A DNA stretch of 64,000 nucleotides, taken from positions 1-64,000 of the forward strand of contig NZ_MUIO01000025.1 of NCBI RefSeq assembly GCF_002087235.1. The letters run 5' to 3'. The stretch is from Pseudomonas floridensis. Its GTDB lineage: Bacteria; Pseudomonadota; Gammaproteobacteria; Pseudomonadales; Pseudomonadaceae. Shown one piece after another: positions 46,391 through 55,224 of the stretch (positions are counted from its first letter, which is position 1; each line of letters starts with the position of its first letter). Under the pieces are notes generated by a model. It was given only the letters and a program-made list of their open reading frames with translations. It did not search any database and was not told where the DNA came from. The position numbers and the translations under genes are program-made.

Positions 46391-48213
46391 TTAAGCGTCT
46401 CCAGACTAGAGGTAAAGGCGCAAGCGCCCTGCTCTGCGGAGCTGAAGGCCATGCGCATGAATCCAAACAGCTCCCGACCGCAGCCGACGCTGTTGTCGAT
46501 CTCGCAGATGGCGGGTTCTCTGGCGGCCAATTCTGACGCTTCGACCAGAACTTGCAACGTCCCTTTCACACCATCGACGCGAATCACGTCGCCGTCACGC
46601 ACCAGCGCCAACGGACCACCCACGAAGGCTTCCGGGCAGACGTGAATGGCGGCCGGAATCTTGCCCGAAGCACCGGACATCCGTCCATCGGTTACCAGTG
46701 CAACCTTGAAACCCCGGTCCTGCAGCACGCCGAGGAACGGCGTCATCTTGTGCAGTTCGGGCATACCGTTGCAGCGCGGCCCCTGAAAACGCATGACCGC
46801 AACGAAATCACGCTCCAGCTCGCCGGCCTTGAACGCGTCGGCCAGTTCCTGTTGATCCTGGAACACTTTGGCCGGGGCCTCGACAATCTGATGCTCCAGA
46901 GCGACGGCCGACACTTTCATCACGCCTCGCCCCAGGTTGCCTTCCATGACACGCAGGCCGCCTTCTGCGGAAAATGGACGGGACACCGGGCGCAGGATGT
47001 TTTCGTCCAGGCTTTCGAGCGGGCCTTCGCGCCATACCAGCTTGCCGTCTTCCAGGAAAGGCTCCTTGGTGTAACGGCTCAGCCCGTAACCGGCCACCGT
47101 GTTGACGTTTTCATGCAGCAGACCGGCAGCCAGCAATTCGCGGATCAGGAACGACATGCCACCCGCCGCCTGGAAATGGTTAATGTCGGCCTTGCCGTTC
47201 GGGTAGACGTGGCTGAGGGTCGGCACGACTTCGGACAGGTCGGCCATGTCCTGCCAGGTCAGCTTGATCCCTGCGGCCATCGCGATGGCGGGCATGTGCA
47301 GCGTGTGGTTGGTCGAGCCGCCGGTGGCGTGCAGGGCCACGATGGAATTGACCAGCGAGCGCTCGTCGACGATCTCGCCGATCGGCATGAAGCTGCCACT
47401 TTGTTTGGTCAGACGCGTGACCTGATGCGCGGCTTCAGTGGTCAGCGCATCACGCAAAGGCGTGTAGGGATTGACGAACGAAGCGCCCGGCAAGTGCATG
47501 CCCATCACTTCCATCACCAGTTGATTGGTATTGGCGGTGCCGTAGAACGTGCAGGTGCCGGGGCTGTGGTAGGACTTCATCTCCGAGTCCAGCAACTCTT
47601 CGCGGGTCGCTTTGCCTTCTGCGTAACGCTGGCGAACGTCGGCCTTCTGCTTGTTGGAAATGCCGGAGACCATGGGTCCGCCGGGAACGAAGATGGTCGG
47701 CAGATGGCCGAAGCGCAACGCGCCCATCATCAGGCCCGGCACGATCTTGTCGCAGATGCCCAGCATCAGCGCGCCATCGAACATGTTGTGCGACAGCGCC
47801 ACGGCGGTGGACATCGCGATCACTTCGCGGCTGGCAATCGCCAGTTCCATGCCCGGCTCGCCCTGGGTCACGCCATCGCACATCGCCGGTACGCCACCGG
47901 CAAACTGACCGACCGAACCAATGTCACGTAAAGCCTGTTTGATCTGTGCAGGAAAGTGTTCGTAGGGCTGATGCGCCGAGAGCATTTCGTTGTAGGAGGA
48001 GACGATGGCGATGTTGGCAGCGTTCATCATCCGCAGGCTTTGCTTGTCTTCGGGACCGCAGGCGGCGACGCCGTGGGCGAAGTTGGCACATTGGAGTTTG
48101 CCGCGCATGGGGCCATCGCTCGCTGCGCCGCGAATCAGTTGGAGATAGCGCTGACGGGTGTCGCGACTGCGAGCGATGAGGCGCTCGGTTACCTCAAGAA
48201 TGCGGGGATGCAT
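46387..48213 (-). CDS. edd: 6-phosphogluconate dehydratase
   Basis: Iron-sulfur dehydratase converting 6-phosphogluconate to KDPG, first committed enzyme of the Entner-Doudoroff route. 608 residues, the usual length. The IlvD/Edd signature [29 protein letters not shown] is intact, and a second signature [24 protein letters not shown] lies near the C-terminus. GGAG lies nine bases before the ATG. It leads edd-glk-gltR-gtrS and diverges from gap-1 across a region with two HexR sites. Confidence 0.96.
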   Translation of the reverse strand: MHPRILEVTERLIARSRDTRQRYLQLIRGAASDGPMRGKLQCANFAHGVAACGPEDKQSLRMMNAANIAIVSSYNEMLSAHQPYEHFPAQIKQALRDIGSVGQFAGGVPAMCDGVTQGEPGMELAIASREVIAMSTAVALSHNMFDGALMLGICDKIVPGLMMGALRFGHLPTIFVPGGPMVSGISNKQKADVRQRYAEGKATREELLDSEMKSYHSPGTCTFYGTANTNQLVMEVMGMHLPGASFVNPYTPLRDALTTEAAHQVTRLTKQSGSFMPIGEIVDERSLVNSIVALHATGGSTNHTLHMPAIAMAAGIKLTWQDMADLSEVVPTLSHVYPNGKADINHFQAAGGMSFLIRELLAAGLLHENVNTVAGYGLSRYTKEPFLEDGKLVWREGPLESLDENILRPVSRPFSAEGGLRVMEGNLGRGVMKVSAVALEHQIVEAPAKVFQDQQELADAFKAGELERDFVAVMRFQGPRCNGMPELHKMTPFLGVLQDRGFKVALVTDGRMSGASGKIPAAIHVCPEAFVGGPLALVRDGDVIRVDGVKGTLQVLVEASELAAREPAICEIDNSVGCGRELFGFMRMAFSSAEQGACAFTSSLETLK

Positions 48214-48333
48214 GTGCTGAACTCCAGGCTAACGTCTATGGTCACCCGTAAAGACGGTTCCGCTGATCGGGGCCGAGCGCAATCACGCAAAGGCCTGATT
48301 TCGATCAATGGTGCATGCCTTTCAGGCTTGTAG

Positions 48334-48348
48334 TTGTAGATAAAACAA
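48334..48348. promoter_or_regulatory. HexR operator, edd-proximal
   Basis: Sequence TTGT-AGATAAA-ACAA, exactly the TTGT-N7-ACAA consensus for Pseudomonas HexR, about 121 bases upstream of the edd start codon in the edd/gap-1 divergent region. Confidence 0.75.
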
Positions 48349-48395
48349 AATATTGCCACTAAAAAGGCTTGTTTTCTATTTCTATGAGAATAATC

Positions 48396-48410
48396 TTGTA
48401 ATTCCAACAA
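48396..48410. promoter_or_regulatory. HexR operator, gap-1-proximal
   Basis: Sequence TTGT-AATTCCA-ACAA, again an exact TTGT-N7-ACAA match, 22 bases upstream of the gap-1 start codon. Its closeness to the start suggests it overlaps the transcript start. Confidence 0.75.
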
Positions 48411-48432
48411 CAAATTTATGAAGGACGGCTGT

Positions 48433-49434
48433 ATGACTCTTCGTATCGCAATCAACGGTTTTGGCCGCATCGGCCGCAACGTCCTACGCGCACTGTATAC
48501 CCAAGGTTACCGACAGGACCTGCAGGTCGTCGCCATCAACGATCTGGGCGACAGTGAAATGAACGCGCACCTGTTGCGTTTCGACACTGTACACGGCCCG
48601 TTCGGCGGCACCGTCGAGTGCGATAAAGAAAGCCTGACCGTCAACGGTGACCATATCGCGGTCAGCGCGATTCGCAACCCTGCCGAGCTGCCGTGGAAGT
48701 CCCACAACATCGATGTGGTCTTCGAATGCACCGGTTTGTTCACCAGTCGTGACAAGGCTTCCGCCCACCTGACAGCCGGTGCACGCAAGGTCATCATCTC
48801 CGCCCCGGCCAGCGGCGCAGATGCGACCATCGTCTATGGCGTTAACCACGATACCCTGCGTCAATCGCACCAGATCATCTCCAGCGCTTCCTGCACCACC
48901 AACTGCCTGGCGCCGGTTGCCCAGGTGTTGCACCGTGAACTGGGCATTGAAAGCGGTCTGATGACCACTATTCACGCTTACACCAACGACCAGAACCTGA
49001 TCGACGTCTACCACACCGATCCATACCGTGCGCGCTCGGCCACCCAGTCGATGATCCCGAGCAAGACGGGCGCTGCCGAAGCGGTCGGCCTTGTGTTGCC
49101 GGAACTGGCAGGCAAATTGACCGGCATGGCTGTGCGGGTTCCGGTAATCAACGTATCGCTGGTCGACCTGACCGTGACACTGAAGCGCGAAACCACCGCC
49201 GAAGAAGTCAATGCGCTGATGAAAGAAGCCAGCCAGCACTCCAAGGTACTGGGCTACAACACCCTGCCGCTGGTTTCCCACGACTTCAACCACAACCCGC
49301 TGTCGTCAATCTTCGACGCCAATCACACCAAAGTGAGCGGCAAACTGCTCAAGGTGCTGTCCTGGTATGACAACGAGTGGGCGTTCTCCAACCGCATGCT
49401 GGACAACTGCCTGGCGCTGCATAACGCCGAGTAA
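48433..49434 (+). CDS. gap: Glyceraldehyde-3-phosphate dehydrogenase, type I
   Basis: A 333-residue GAPDH. NAD loop [15 protein letters not shown]; catalytic [12 protein letters not shown] with nucleophile C154; [14 protein letters not shown] and [13 protein letters not shown] at the end. This is the glucose-inducible gap-1 of pseudomonads, given its site next to edd and the HexR boxes. I use the ATG at 48433 with AAGGA eight bases ahead; an ATG at 48418 is less well supported. Confidence 0.95.
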   Translation: MTLRIAINGFGRIGRNVLRALYTQGYRQDLQVVAINDLGDSEMNAHLLRFDTVHGPFGGTVECDKESLTVNGDHIAVSAIRNPAELPWKSHNIDVVFECTGLFTSRDKASAHLTAGARKVIISAPASGADATIVYGVNHDTLRQSHQIISSASCTTNCLAPVAQVLHRELGIESGLMTTIHAYTNDQNLIDVYHTDPYRARSATQSMIPSKTGAAEAVGLVLPELAGKLTGMAVRVPVINVSLVDLTVTLKRETTAEEVNALMKEASQHSKVLGYNTLPLVSHDFNHNPLSSIFDANHTKVSGKLLKVLSWYDNEWAFSNRMLDNCLALHNAE

Positions 49435-49449
49435 TACGTCCAGCCTGAC

Positions 49450-49474
49450 CATGCCGATGCCCTGCATCGGCATG
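49450..49474. terminator. Perfect hairpin after gap-1
   Basis: CATGCCGATG and CATCGGCATG pair around a five-base loop, starting 16 bases past the gap-1 stop. There is no T run, so it is a Rho-assisted terminator or a 3' stabiliser rather than a textbook terminator. Confidence 0.6.
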
Positions 49475-49568
49475 AAGCGCTCTATCCGGACCGAATGCTG
49501 AACGGCAGTGAGCGTGCTAACGAAGCGCACCATCACCCTCGAAAAGATACGGCGTTGGATAAACAGCC

Positions 49569-49639
49569 TTCGCGAGCAGGCTCGCTGCCACTCGGTCGCC
49601 TGTCTGTTCGATAACACCGTAGCGCACAGCAGGCTCGCT
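49569..49639. repeat. REP-like repeats between gap-1 and the ECF sigma gene
   Basis: AGCAGGCTCGCT occurs at 49575-49586 and again at 49628-49639, the first inside a longer TTCGCGAGCAGGCTCGCTGCCA stem typical of Pseudomonas REP units. The remainder of the 318-base gap (49435-49752) contains the gap-1 hairpin and the Fur box. Confidence 0.6.
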
Positions 49640-49706
49640 CCAGTGCTTCGGTCCTTGCAACGTTCACACTCAAAATAAACCAGTCTCACCCTTGACCGAC
49701 CGCGCA

Positions 49707-49725
49707 GATGATAAGCATTATCATT
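49707..49725. promoter_or_regulatory. Fur box before the ECF sigma gene
   Basis: GATGATAAGCATTATCATT is close to the 19-base Fur consensus and is dyad-symmetric. It lies 28 bases before the sigma factor start, so iron-replete Fur should shut the heme regulon at its top. Confidence 0.8.
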
Positions 49726-49752
49726 TGACTCATTGATCGGTCGAGTTCCGCT

Positions 49753-50271
49753 GTGTCGCAGTCCCACTTCAACGATGTCTTTATCGCCCAGCGCGATGTG
49801 CTGCTACGCACCTTGCAGCGCATGGTCGGCAACCGCAGCACCGCCGAGGATCTGTTGCAGGAAACCTGGCTGCGCGTCAATCGGGCGCTGAGCGAGCACC
49901 CTATCGATCACCTCGAGCCGTTCGTGTTTCAGACCGCGCGCAATCTGGCGCTGGATTATCTGCGCGCCCGGCGCATTCGCGGTCGCACATTGATCGAGGA
50001 TGTGCCGCTCACCCAACTGGAAAGCGTCGTCGCCCAGCTCGGTACACCAGAAGATGCCGCTCATGCCAGACGATTGATCGACAGCCTGAGCGCCAGTCTG
50101 AGCACATTGAGCCCCCGGCAGCAGGCAATCTTTACCCTGAGCCGCCTCAATGGCTGCAGTTATCTGCAAATTGCCGAGCAGTTGAATGTGTCGGCCAGTA
50201 CCGTACAAAAAGAATTGAAACTGATCATGGCGATTTGCGTTGGCGTTGTCTCAAGGCTTGACCCGCCCTGA
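49753..50271 (+). CDS. ECF sigma factor, FecI type
   Basis: A 172-residue extracytoplasmic-function sigma. Region 2 is VLLRTLQRMVGNRSTAEDLLQETWLRVNR and FVFQTARNLALDYLRARRIR; region 4 is LSTLSPRQQAIFTLSRLNGCSYLQIAEQLNVSASTVQKELK. It starts with GTG at 49753. It leads the sigma / anti-sigma / receptor array of cell-surface signalling, 63 bases ahead of the fecR-like gene, with a Fur box upstream. By analogy with HasI it should direct the receptor and heme oxygenase promoters. Confidence 0.9.
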   Translation: MSQSHFNDVFIAQRDVLLRTLQRMVGNRSTAEDLLQETWLRVNRALSEHPIDHLEPFVFQTARNLALDYLRARRIRGRTLIEDVPLTQLESVVAQLGTPEDAAHARRLIDSLSASLSTLSPRQQAIFTLSRLNGCSYLQIAEQLNVSASTVQKELKLIMAICVGVVSRLDPP

Positions 50272-50333
50272 GCACTGCCGCAGGCTGCAAGCCCGTCGCC
50301 TCCGATACAGATTCAGGATTGTCGAGGAACACC

Positions 50334-51299
50334 GTGGCTTCAGAAACAGAACGCTCGCACGTGCCTGCGCAGGATGTGTCGAGTACCCGCGCAATGGATC
50401 AGGCCCTGGGCTGGCTGATCGAGCTGGAAGGCGCGGACGAACAGCAACACCGACTTTTTCAGGAATGGCTGAGCGCTGATCCCGAACACTCGCGGGCGTT
50501 CGCCAAGGCCGAGGCCATCTGGAACGGCGCGGCCGTGCAGCAGACCGCCGCGCGACTCGCCCAACCTCGCAAGCCATCGCAATGGCAGCGTTTCCGTGCG
50601 CACTGGAAACCGCTGGCCACCGCGGCCGCTCTGCTGCTGGGATTGTTGAACTTCAGCAATCTGCCGTTACGGCTGAAGGCCGATCATCTGACGGTGACGG
50701 GCGAAAGACAGCATCTGCAACTGGCCGACGGCTCACGGGTACTGCTCAACACCGACTCGGCCCTTTCCAGCCAGATGGGCGATACACAACGCTCGGCGCG
50801 TCTGTATCAGGGTGAGGCCTATTTCAACGTACCTGCGCGGCCAGGGCTGCCCATGGAAATCGAGGCCGGCCCGGTGCGCATGCGCGCCGACAGCACGGAT
50901 TTTTCCGTGCGTTATCTGGACGGCGTCGCTCAGGTGCAGGTCCAGCGTGGCGCGGTGGATGTGCGCGCCGTTCGCGGTGATACAAGCGTCAGTCTGGCTG
51001 CCGGAGAAAGCGTGCGCGTGGGTCCTGGCGGTTTCGGCGCTCGGGAAAAAATCGACCCGACCCGCGACCTGGCCTGGGTGCAAGGCCGCCTGATCTTCGA
51101 TAATTGCCCGCTCAGCGACGTGCTGGCCGAGCTGCGCCGCTATTACCCAGGCTGGATCATCGACGCCAATCCGCAACATAGCCGCGTGGCGGTCACCGGC
51201 AACTATCGTCTGGACAACCCGCTGGACGTGGTGCGCTCGCTGGCTCATATCACCTCGGCGAGTGTGCATGAACTCCCCGCGCTGGTGATCATCAACTGA
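50334..51299 (+). CDS. FecR-family anti-sigma/transmembrane regulator
   Basis: A 321-residue inner-membrane sigma regulator. The cytoplasmic part (about 1-85) contains QALGWLIELEGADEQQHRLFQEWLSADPEHSRAFAKAEAIW, the DUF4880 sigma-binding region; one membrane helix (about 90-105) follows; the periplasmic FecR domain has GERQHLQLADGSRVLLNTDSAL and ends in an STN-like tail (NPLDVVRSLAHITSASVHELPALVIIN). Start is GTG at 50334, GAGG seven bases ahead. It should relay the heme-bound state of the receptor to the sigma factor. Confidence 0.9.
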   Translation: MASETERSHVPAQDVSSTRAMDQALGWLIELEGADEQQHRLFQEWLSADPEHSRAFAKAEAIWNGAAVQQTAARLAQPRKPSQWQRFRAHWKPLATAAALLLGLLNFSNLPLRLKADHLTVTGERQHLQLADGSRVLLNTDSALSSQMGDTQRSARLYQGEAYFNVPARPGLPMEIEAGPVRMRADSTDFSVRYLDGVAQVQVQRGAVDVRAVRGDTSVSLAAGESVRVGPGGFGAREKIDPTRDLAWVQGRLIFDNCPLSDVLAELRRYYPGWIIDANPQHSRVAVTGNYRLDNPLDVVRSLAHITSASVHELPALVIIN

Positions 51300-51306
51300 C
51301 CGAAAG

Positions 51307-51340
51307 TTTTTTTACTCGATAGCCGCTGGTCGTTCGTCTA
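51307..51340 (+). promoter_or_regulatory. Candidate ECF promoter of the heme receptor gene
   Basis: TTTTTTTAC at 51307-51315 and CGTTCGTCTA at 51331-51340, 15 bases between, followed by GTCA. The same pair with the same spacing stands before the heme oxygenase gene. CGT in the -10 element is usual for iron-starvation sigma factors. Confidence 0.6.
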
Positions 51341-51418
51341 GTCATTGCCAATACAAATATTTCTCATATGAGAAGTATACGCAACACTAGAACGAGCATT
51401 CACCAGGGAGCGTCATCG

Positions 51419-53992
51419 ATGTCGTCCACCTTTACACCCGCCGCTCACACTCGAGCGCGGCTTACCCTCTCCCTCCTCACACTCGCGGTTCTGACCGCCG
51501 GTTTGCCGATCGCACCGGCCAACGCCGCCAGCGAGGACGCCCAGCCAACCCGCGCCGCAGGCACCTACGCCTTCTCGATCGAACGACAGGCGCTGGTGTC
51601 AGCGCTGAACGAGTTCAGCCGCGTGACCGGCTGGCAGGTAGGCGTGTCCTCCGATCTGACCCGGGACGAGACCTCATCCGGTGTCCGCGGCAACCTGACG
51701 GCGGCCGGGGCGCTGGATGCATTGCTGGCGGACAGTCAGTTGAGCTATCGCCAGCTCGGCAGCAACAACGTGGTTCTGGAAAAACGCATCACAGGCGTGA
51801 TGGCGATCGAACAGATCACTGTGAGCGCCACGCGTCAGGCCCAGGAAGTGACCCGCGTTCCAAGCACGGTCAGCGTGCAATCGCGCCAGGAGCTGGACCG
51901 GCGCAACGTCAACACCCTTCGCGATCTGGTGCGCAACGAGCCCGGCGTTTCGGTGGGTGGCGCGGGTCAGCGTGCGGGGACCACCGGCTACAACATTCGC
52001 GGCATCGACGGTGACCGCATTCTGACCCAGGTCGATGGCGTCGAGGTGCCCGACAGTTTCTTCACCGGCCCTTATGCGCAGACCCATCGCAACTACGTCG
52101 ACCCCGAAATCATCAAGCGCGTGGAAATCCTGCGCGGCCCGGCGTCGGCCTTGTATGGCAGCAGCGCCATTGGCGGTGTGGGGAGCTACTACACGCTGGA
52201 CCCAGAGGACATCATCAAGCCAGGCAAGGATGTCGGTGCCCGCCTGAAAACCGGTTACAGCTCGGCCGATGACAGCTGGCTGAAATCCGCGACGCTGGCC
52301 GGGCGTCAGGGCGATTTCGACGCGCTGTTGCATGTGAGCCAGCGTGACGGCCATGAAACCCAATCCTACGGCAATACCGGCGGCACCGGCCTGAACCGCA
52401 CCGAAGCCAATCCGCAGGATGTGCGCACCAGCAATGTGCTGGCCAAACTGGGCTGGAACTATGGTGACGGATCGCGCCTGGGCCTGATCTATGAAAAGTA
52501 CAAGGATGACCGTGACGCCAATCTGCAGAGTGCAGTCGGCGGCCCGTTCAACTCCGGCGTCGGGCTGGGCATGTATCAGTCCCGCACGAGCAACGACACC
52601 ATCACCCGCGAGCGCTTCGGCATCGAAAACAGTTTCGCCCTCGACAGCCTGCTGGTCGACAACGTCAAACTGAGCCTGAACTACCAGACCGCCAAGACCG
52701 ACCAGAATACGCAGGAACGCTATTTCCCGTTCTCCCGGGACGTGAACCGCTCCCGTGAAACGGTGTATGAGGAAAAGCAGTGGATCCTCGATGCACAGCT
52801 CGACAAGGTATTTTCCATCGCCGACACCGATCACGTCCTGACCTACGGCACCACCTTGAAACAGCAGAAAGTGACCGGCCTGCGCAGCGGCAGCGCAACC
52901 TGCGCACGCGTGTTCGGCTCCTGTCGTGTGGTCGGCGCGGACAGCCCGAGTGACCGACTGGTGGCGACCAGCGACTTCCCGGACCCGACCATCGACAGCT
53001 ACGCGCTGTTCGCCCAGGATCAGATCACCTGGCATGACTGGACCTTCCTGCCAGGCCTGCGCTACGACTACACCCGGCTGGATCCGAAGATCACTCAGCA
53101 GTTTCTCAACTCGGTCAGCCTGACCGATGCCAGTCAGGCCAGCGACGAGAACAAGACCTGGCACCGCGTCTCGCCCAAACTCGGCGTGACGTACGCGCTG
53201 ACCGACGCTTACACCTGGTACGGCCAGTACGCCGAGGGCTTCCGCACCCCGTCGGCCAAGGCGCTGTACGGCCGTTTCGAAAACCCCAATGCCGGCTATG
53301 TGGTCGAGCCCAACCCGGATCTGGAGCCGGAAAAGAGCAAGAGTTATGAGACCGGCCTGCGCGGACGCTTCGAGTCCGGCTCGTTCGATATCGCGGTGTT
53401 CTACAACAAGTACCGCGATTTCATCAATGAAGATGCCATCACACCCGGCTACAGCGAGCTCACGTTCCAGTCCAGCAACATCCGGCACGCCACCATCAAG
53501 GGCGCGGAGTTCAAGGGTCGCCTGAACCTGGACAGCTTCGGCGCGCCGCAAGGCCTGTACAGCCAGGCATCCGTCGCCTACGCCCACTCCCGCAACAATG
53601 ACACCGGCGAACCGCTCAACAGCGTGAATCCGCTGACCGGCGTACTGGGACTCGGATACGAACAGGACCAGATCGGCAGCCTGTTGAGCTGGACCTTGGT
53701 CAAGCGCAAAAGCGGTGTGGACGAAAGCAATTTCCATTCCCCGGACGGCACCTCCAGCCAGTTCAAGACGCCAGGTTTCGGCATCGTCGATCTGACCGGG
53801 TACTACAAGGTGACCCATGACGTGACGGTCAACGCCGGCCTCTACAACCTGACCGACCGCAAATACTGGCTGTGGGACGACGTGCGCGGCTACGACGGTG
53901 TGGGCGAAGCCGGTGTGACCGCGCCCGCCAACCTGGACCGCCTGACCCAGCCGGGACGCAATTTCAGCGTCAACGTGGTGTGGGACATCTAA
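51419..53992 (+). CDS. TonB-dependent heme receptor with STN signalling domain
   Basis: An 857-residue outer-membrane receptor. Signal peptide ends PANAAS; STN signalling domain (about 45-130; FSIERQALVSALNEFSRVTGWQVGV); plug (about 145-280; TRVPSTVSVQSRQELDRRNVNTLRDLVRNEPGV); barrel ends NLDRLTQPGRNFSVNVVWDI. The heme-receptor box reads FRTPSAKALYGRFENPNAGYVVEPNPDLEPEKS, i.e. FRTP and NPDL instead of the usual FRAP/NPNL. AGGGAG lies eight bases before the ATG. No hemophore gene or ABC heme importer is in the window. Confidence 0.88.
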   Translation: MSSTFTPAAHTRARLTLSLLTLAVLTAGLPIAPANAASEDAQPTRAAGTYAFSIERQALVSALNEFSRVTGWQVGVSSDLTRDETSSGVRGNLTAAGALDALLADSQLSYRQLGSNNVVLEKRITGVMAIEQITVSATRQAQEVTRVPSTVSVQSRQELDRRNVNTLRDLVRNEPGVSVGGAGQRAGTTGYNIRGIDGDRILTQVDGVEVPDSFFTGPYAQTHRNYVDPEIIKRVEILRGPASALYGSSAIGGVGSYYTLDPEDIIKPGKDVGARLKTGYSSADDSWLKSATLAGRQGDFDALLHVSQRDGHETQSYGNTGGTGLNRTEANPQDVRTSNVLAKLGWNYGDGSRLGLIYEKYKDDRDANLQSAVGGPFNSGVGLGMYQSRTSNDTITRERFGIENSFALDSLLVDNVKLSLNYQTAKTDQNTQERYFPFSRDVNRSRETVYEEKQWILDAQLDKVFSIADTDHVLTYGTTLKQQKVTGLRSGSATCARVFGSCRVVGADSPSDRLVATSDFPDPTIDSYALFAQDQITWHDWTFLPGLRYDYTRLDPKITQQFLNSVSLTDASQASDENKTWHRVSPKLGVTYALTDAYTWYGQYAEGFRTPSAKALYGRFENPNAGYVVEPNPDLEPEKSKSYETGLRGRFESGSFDIAVFYNKYRDFINEDAITPGYSELTFQSSNIRHATIKGAEFKGRLNLDSFGAPQGLYSQASVAYAHSRNNDTGEPLNSVNPLTGVLGLGYEQDQIGSLLSWTLVKRKSGVDESNFHSPDGTSSQFKTPGFGIVDLTGYYKVTHDVTVNAGLYNLTDRKYWLWDDVRGYDGVGEAGVTAPANLDRLTQPGRNFSVNVVWDI

Positions 53993-54004
53993 GACCGCAA
54001 CACA

Positions 54005-54034
54005 CGCCGTCGAGGCTGACGGCGCGTTTTTTTT
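54005..54034 (+). terminator. Rho-independent terminator of the heme receptor gene
   Basis: CGCCGTC and GACGGCG pair around GAGGCT, followed by CG and eight T. The T run also forms the left half of the promoter-like motif of the next gene. Confidence 0.9.
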
Positions 54035-54061
54035 ACGCTCACGGGCTTGACCGTTCGTCTA
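54028..54061 (+). promoter_or_regulatory. Candidate ECF promoter of the heme oxygenase gene
   Basis: TTTTTTTAC at 54028-54036 and CGTTCGTCTA at 54052-54061, 15 bases between, followed by TTCA. It copies the receptor promoter motif at the same spacing and ends 37 bases before the start codon. Confidence 0.6.
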
Positions 54062-54097
54062 TTCAACAAGCCCCTTTGATCAGCAAGGAAGATTTCA

Positions 54098-54712
54098 ATG
54101 ACGCCCGAATCCACTCGCCCGATCCTGCGTTCGCAACGCCTCAACCAGATCACTCACGCGCCGCACGAACAGCTCGACAAGGCAGTCAAGACGCACGCAC
54201 CGTTCGAATCACTGCACAGCTACGCGCGGTTTCTGGTCGCTCAGTACCTGTTCCAGAGCGAATTGCAGCCCCTGTACAACGATCCGGCGCTCAAGGCGAT
54301 CGTGGCCGACCTGCCTGCGCGTTGCCGGGCCGAAGAGGCTGGGGCCGATCTCGCCGACCTCGGCATTGAAACCCCCTCGCCGGTCGACGGTGCGGTGCAG
54401 CAGCCCGGCTTCGCGCAGGCACTGGGCTGGCTGTTCGTCTCCGAGGGCTCCAAGCTGGGGGCCGCGTTCCTGATCAAACGCGCCGCAGCGCTGAGCCTCA
54501 GCGACAGCTTCGGTGCCCGACACCTGGGCGAACCCGCTGGCGGTAGAGCGGCAGGCTGGAAAACCTTCATCAAGACGCTGGATGAACTGCCCCTCAGCGC
54601 AGAGCAGGAAGCGCAACTGGATGAGGGTGCGATAGCCGCTTTCGAGCGTTTCAACGTGCTGTTGCAGCATGCCTACGCCGATGCACCGACTGTCGAAGTG
54701 GCGCACGCATGA
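54098..54712 (+). CDS. hemO: Heme oxygenase, HemO/PigA type
   Basis: A 204-residue cytoplasmic heme oxygenase that opens heme to biliverdin, iron and CO. RSQRLNQITHAPHEQLDKAV carries the likely proximal ligand H23 (H26 in P. aeruginosa HemO), and ALGWLFVSEGSKLGAAFLIKRAAAL is the distal helix signature. The strong similarity to PigA argues it makes delta/beta biliverdin, but regioselectivity is not visible. It follows the heme receptor gene and shares its promoter motif. Confidence 0.93.
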   Translation: MTPESTRPILRSQRLNQITHAPHEQLDKAVKTHAPFESLHSYARFLVAQYLFQSELQPLYNDPALKAIVADLPARCRAEEAGADLADLGIETPSPVDGAVQQPGFAQALGWLFVSEGSKLGAAFLIKRAAALSLSDSFGARHLGEPAGGRAAGWKTFIKTLDELPLSAEQEAQLDEGAIAAFERFNVLLQHAYADAPTVEVAHA

Positions 54713-54748
54713 AAAAGCGCCCGGTGCTGTTAAGCTGGCCGGGCTTTT
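54712..54748 (+). terminator. Terminator of hemO
   Basis: GCCCGG (54719-54724) pairs with CCGGGC (54739-54744), flanked by an A run and TTTT. It begins at the last base of the hemO stop codon. Its presence argues that the next gene starts beyond it, not at the overlapping ATG. Confidence 0.7.
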
Positions 54749-54768
54749 CGAACCTGCCTGTAGAGACC

Positions 54769-55167
54769 ATGACGTACAAACCACCCGGCTCCAGACTTTC
54801 ACGCCTTTTGTTTGGCATTCTCGCGTATACCAGCCTGGGTATCGGTATTGCCGCGATCTTCATTCCGGGGCTGCCCACCACCGAGTTCATTCTGCTGGCG
54901 GCCTGGGCAGCCACGCGCAGTTCGCCGCGCCTGAATGCCTGGCTGGAAAACCATCGCGTGTTCGGACCGATTCTGCACAACTGGCGCAACGGCCGTCTGG
55001 TCACGCGGCGCGCCAAGATCAGCGCGACGGTGAGCATGCTGTTCTGCGCGGTGATGATGTTGAGCCTGCTGACGCATGTCTGGTGGCTGTATCTGGCAAT
55101 TGCCGGCATGGCTCTGGGCAACCTGTGGATCTGGTCCCGTCCCGAGCCGGTCAGGACGGATCGCTGA
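54769..55167 (+). CDS. YbaN-family (DUF454) inner-membrane protein
   Basis: A 132-residue membrane protein. LLFGILAYTSLGIGIAAIFIPGLPTTEFILLAAWAATRSSPRLNAWLENH is the DUF454 signature (LPTTxFxLLAAWxxxRSSPR), followed by a hydrophobic hairpin (VSMLFCAVMMLSLLTHVWWLYLAIAGMALG). The upstream ATG at 54709 overlaps hemO by four bases but lies inside the terminator, so I prefer the ATG at 54769 with GAGA in front. It commonly neighbours heme and iron genes, but no function is proven. Confidence 0.78.
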   Translation: MTYKPPGSRLSRLLFGILAYTSLGIGIAAIFIPGLPTTEFILLAAWAATRSSPRLNAWLENHRVFGPILHNWRNGRLVTRRAKISATVSMLFCAVMMLSLLTHVWWLYLAIAGMALGNLWIWSRPEPVRTDR

Positions 55168-55224
55168 ACCGCTTCGGTGTGAGCGGTGTCCTAGAGTGAC
55201 ACTCATCTCAACGGAGCGCCCTTC

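Noticed and set aside
51674..53818. 714-codon minus-strand open frame inside the heme receptor gene
   Set aside because: Long antisense frame caused by high-GC codon bias; composition (runs of V, G, A, Q) is not protein-like and the sense frame is a clear TonB receptor.
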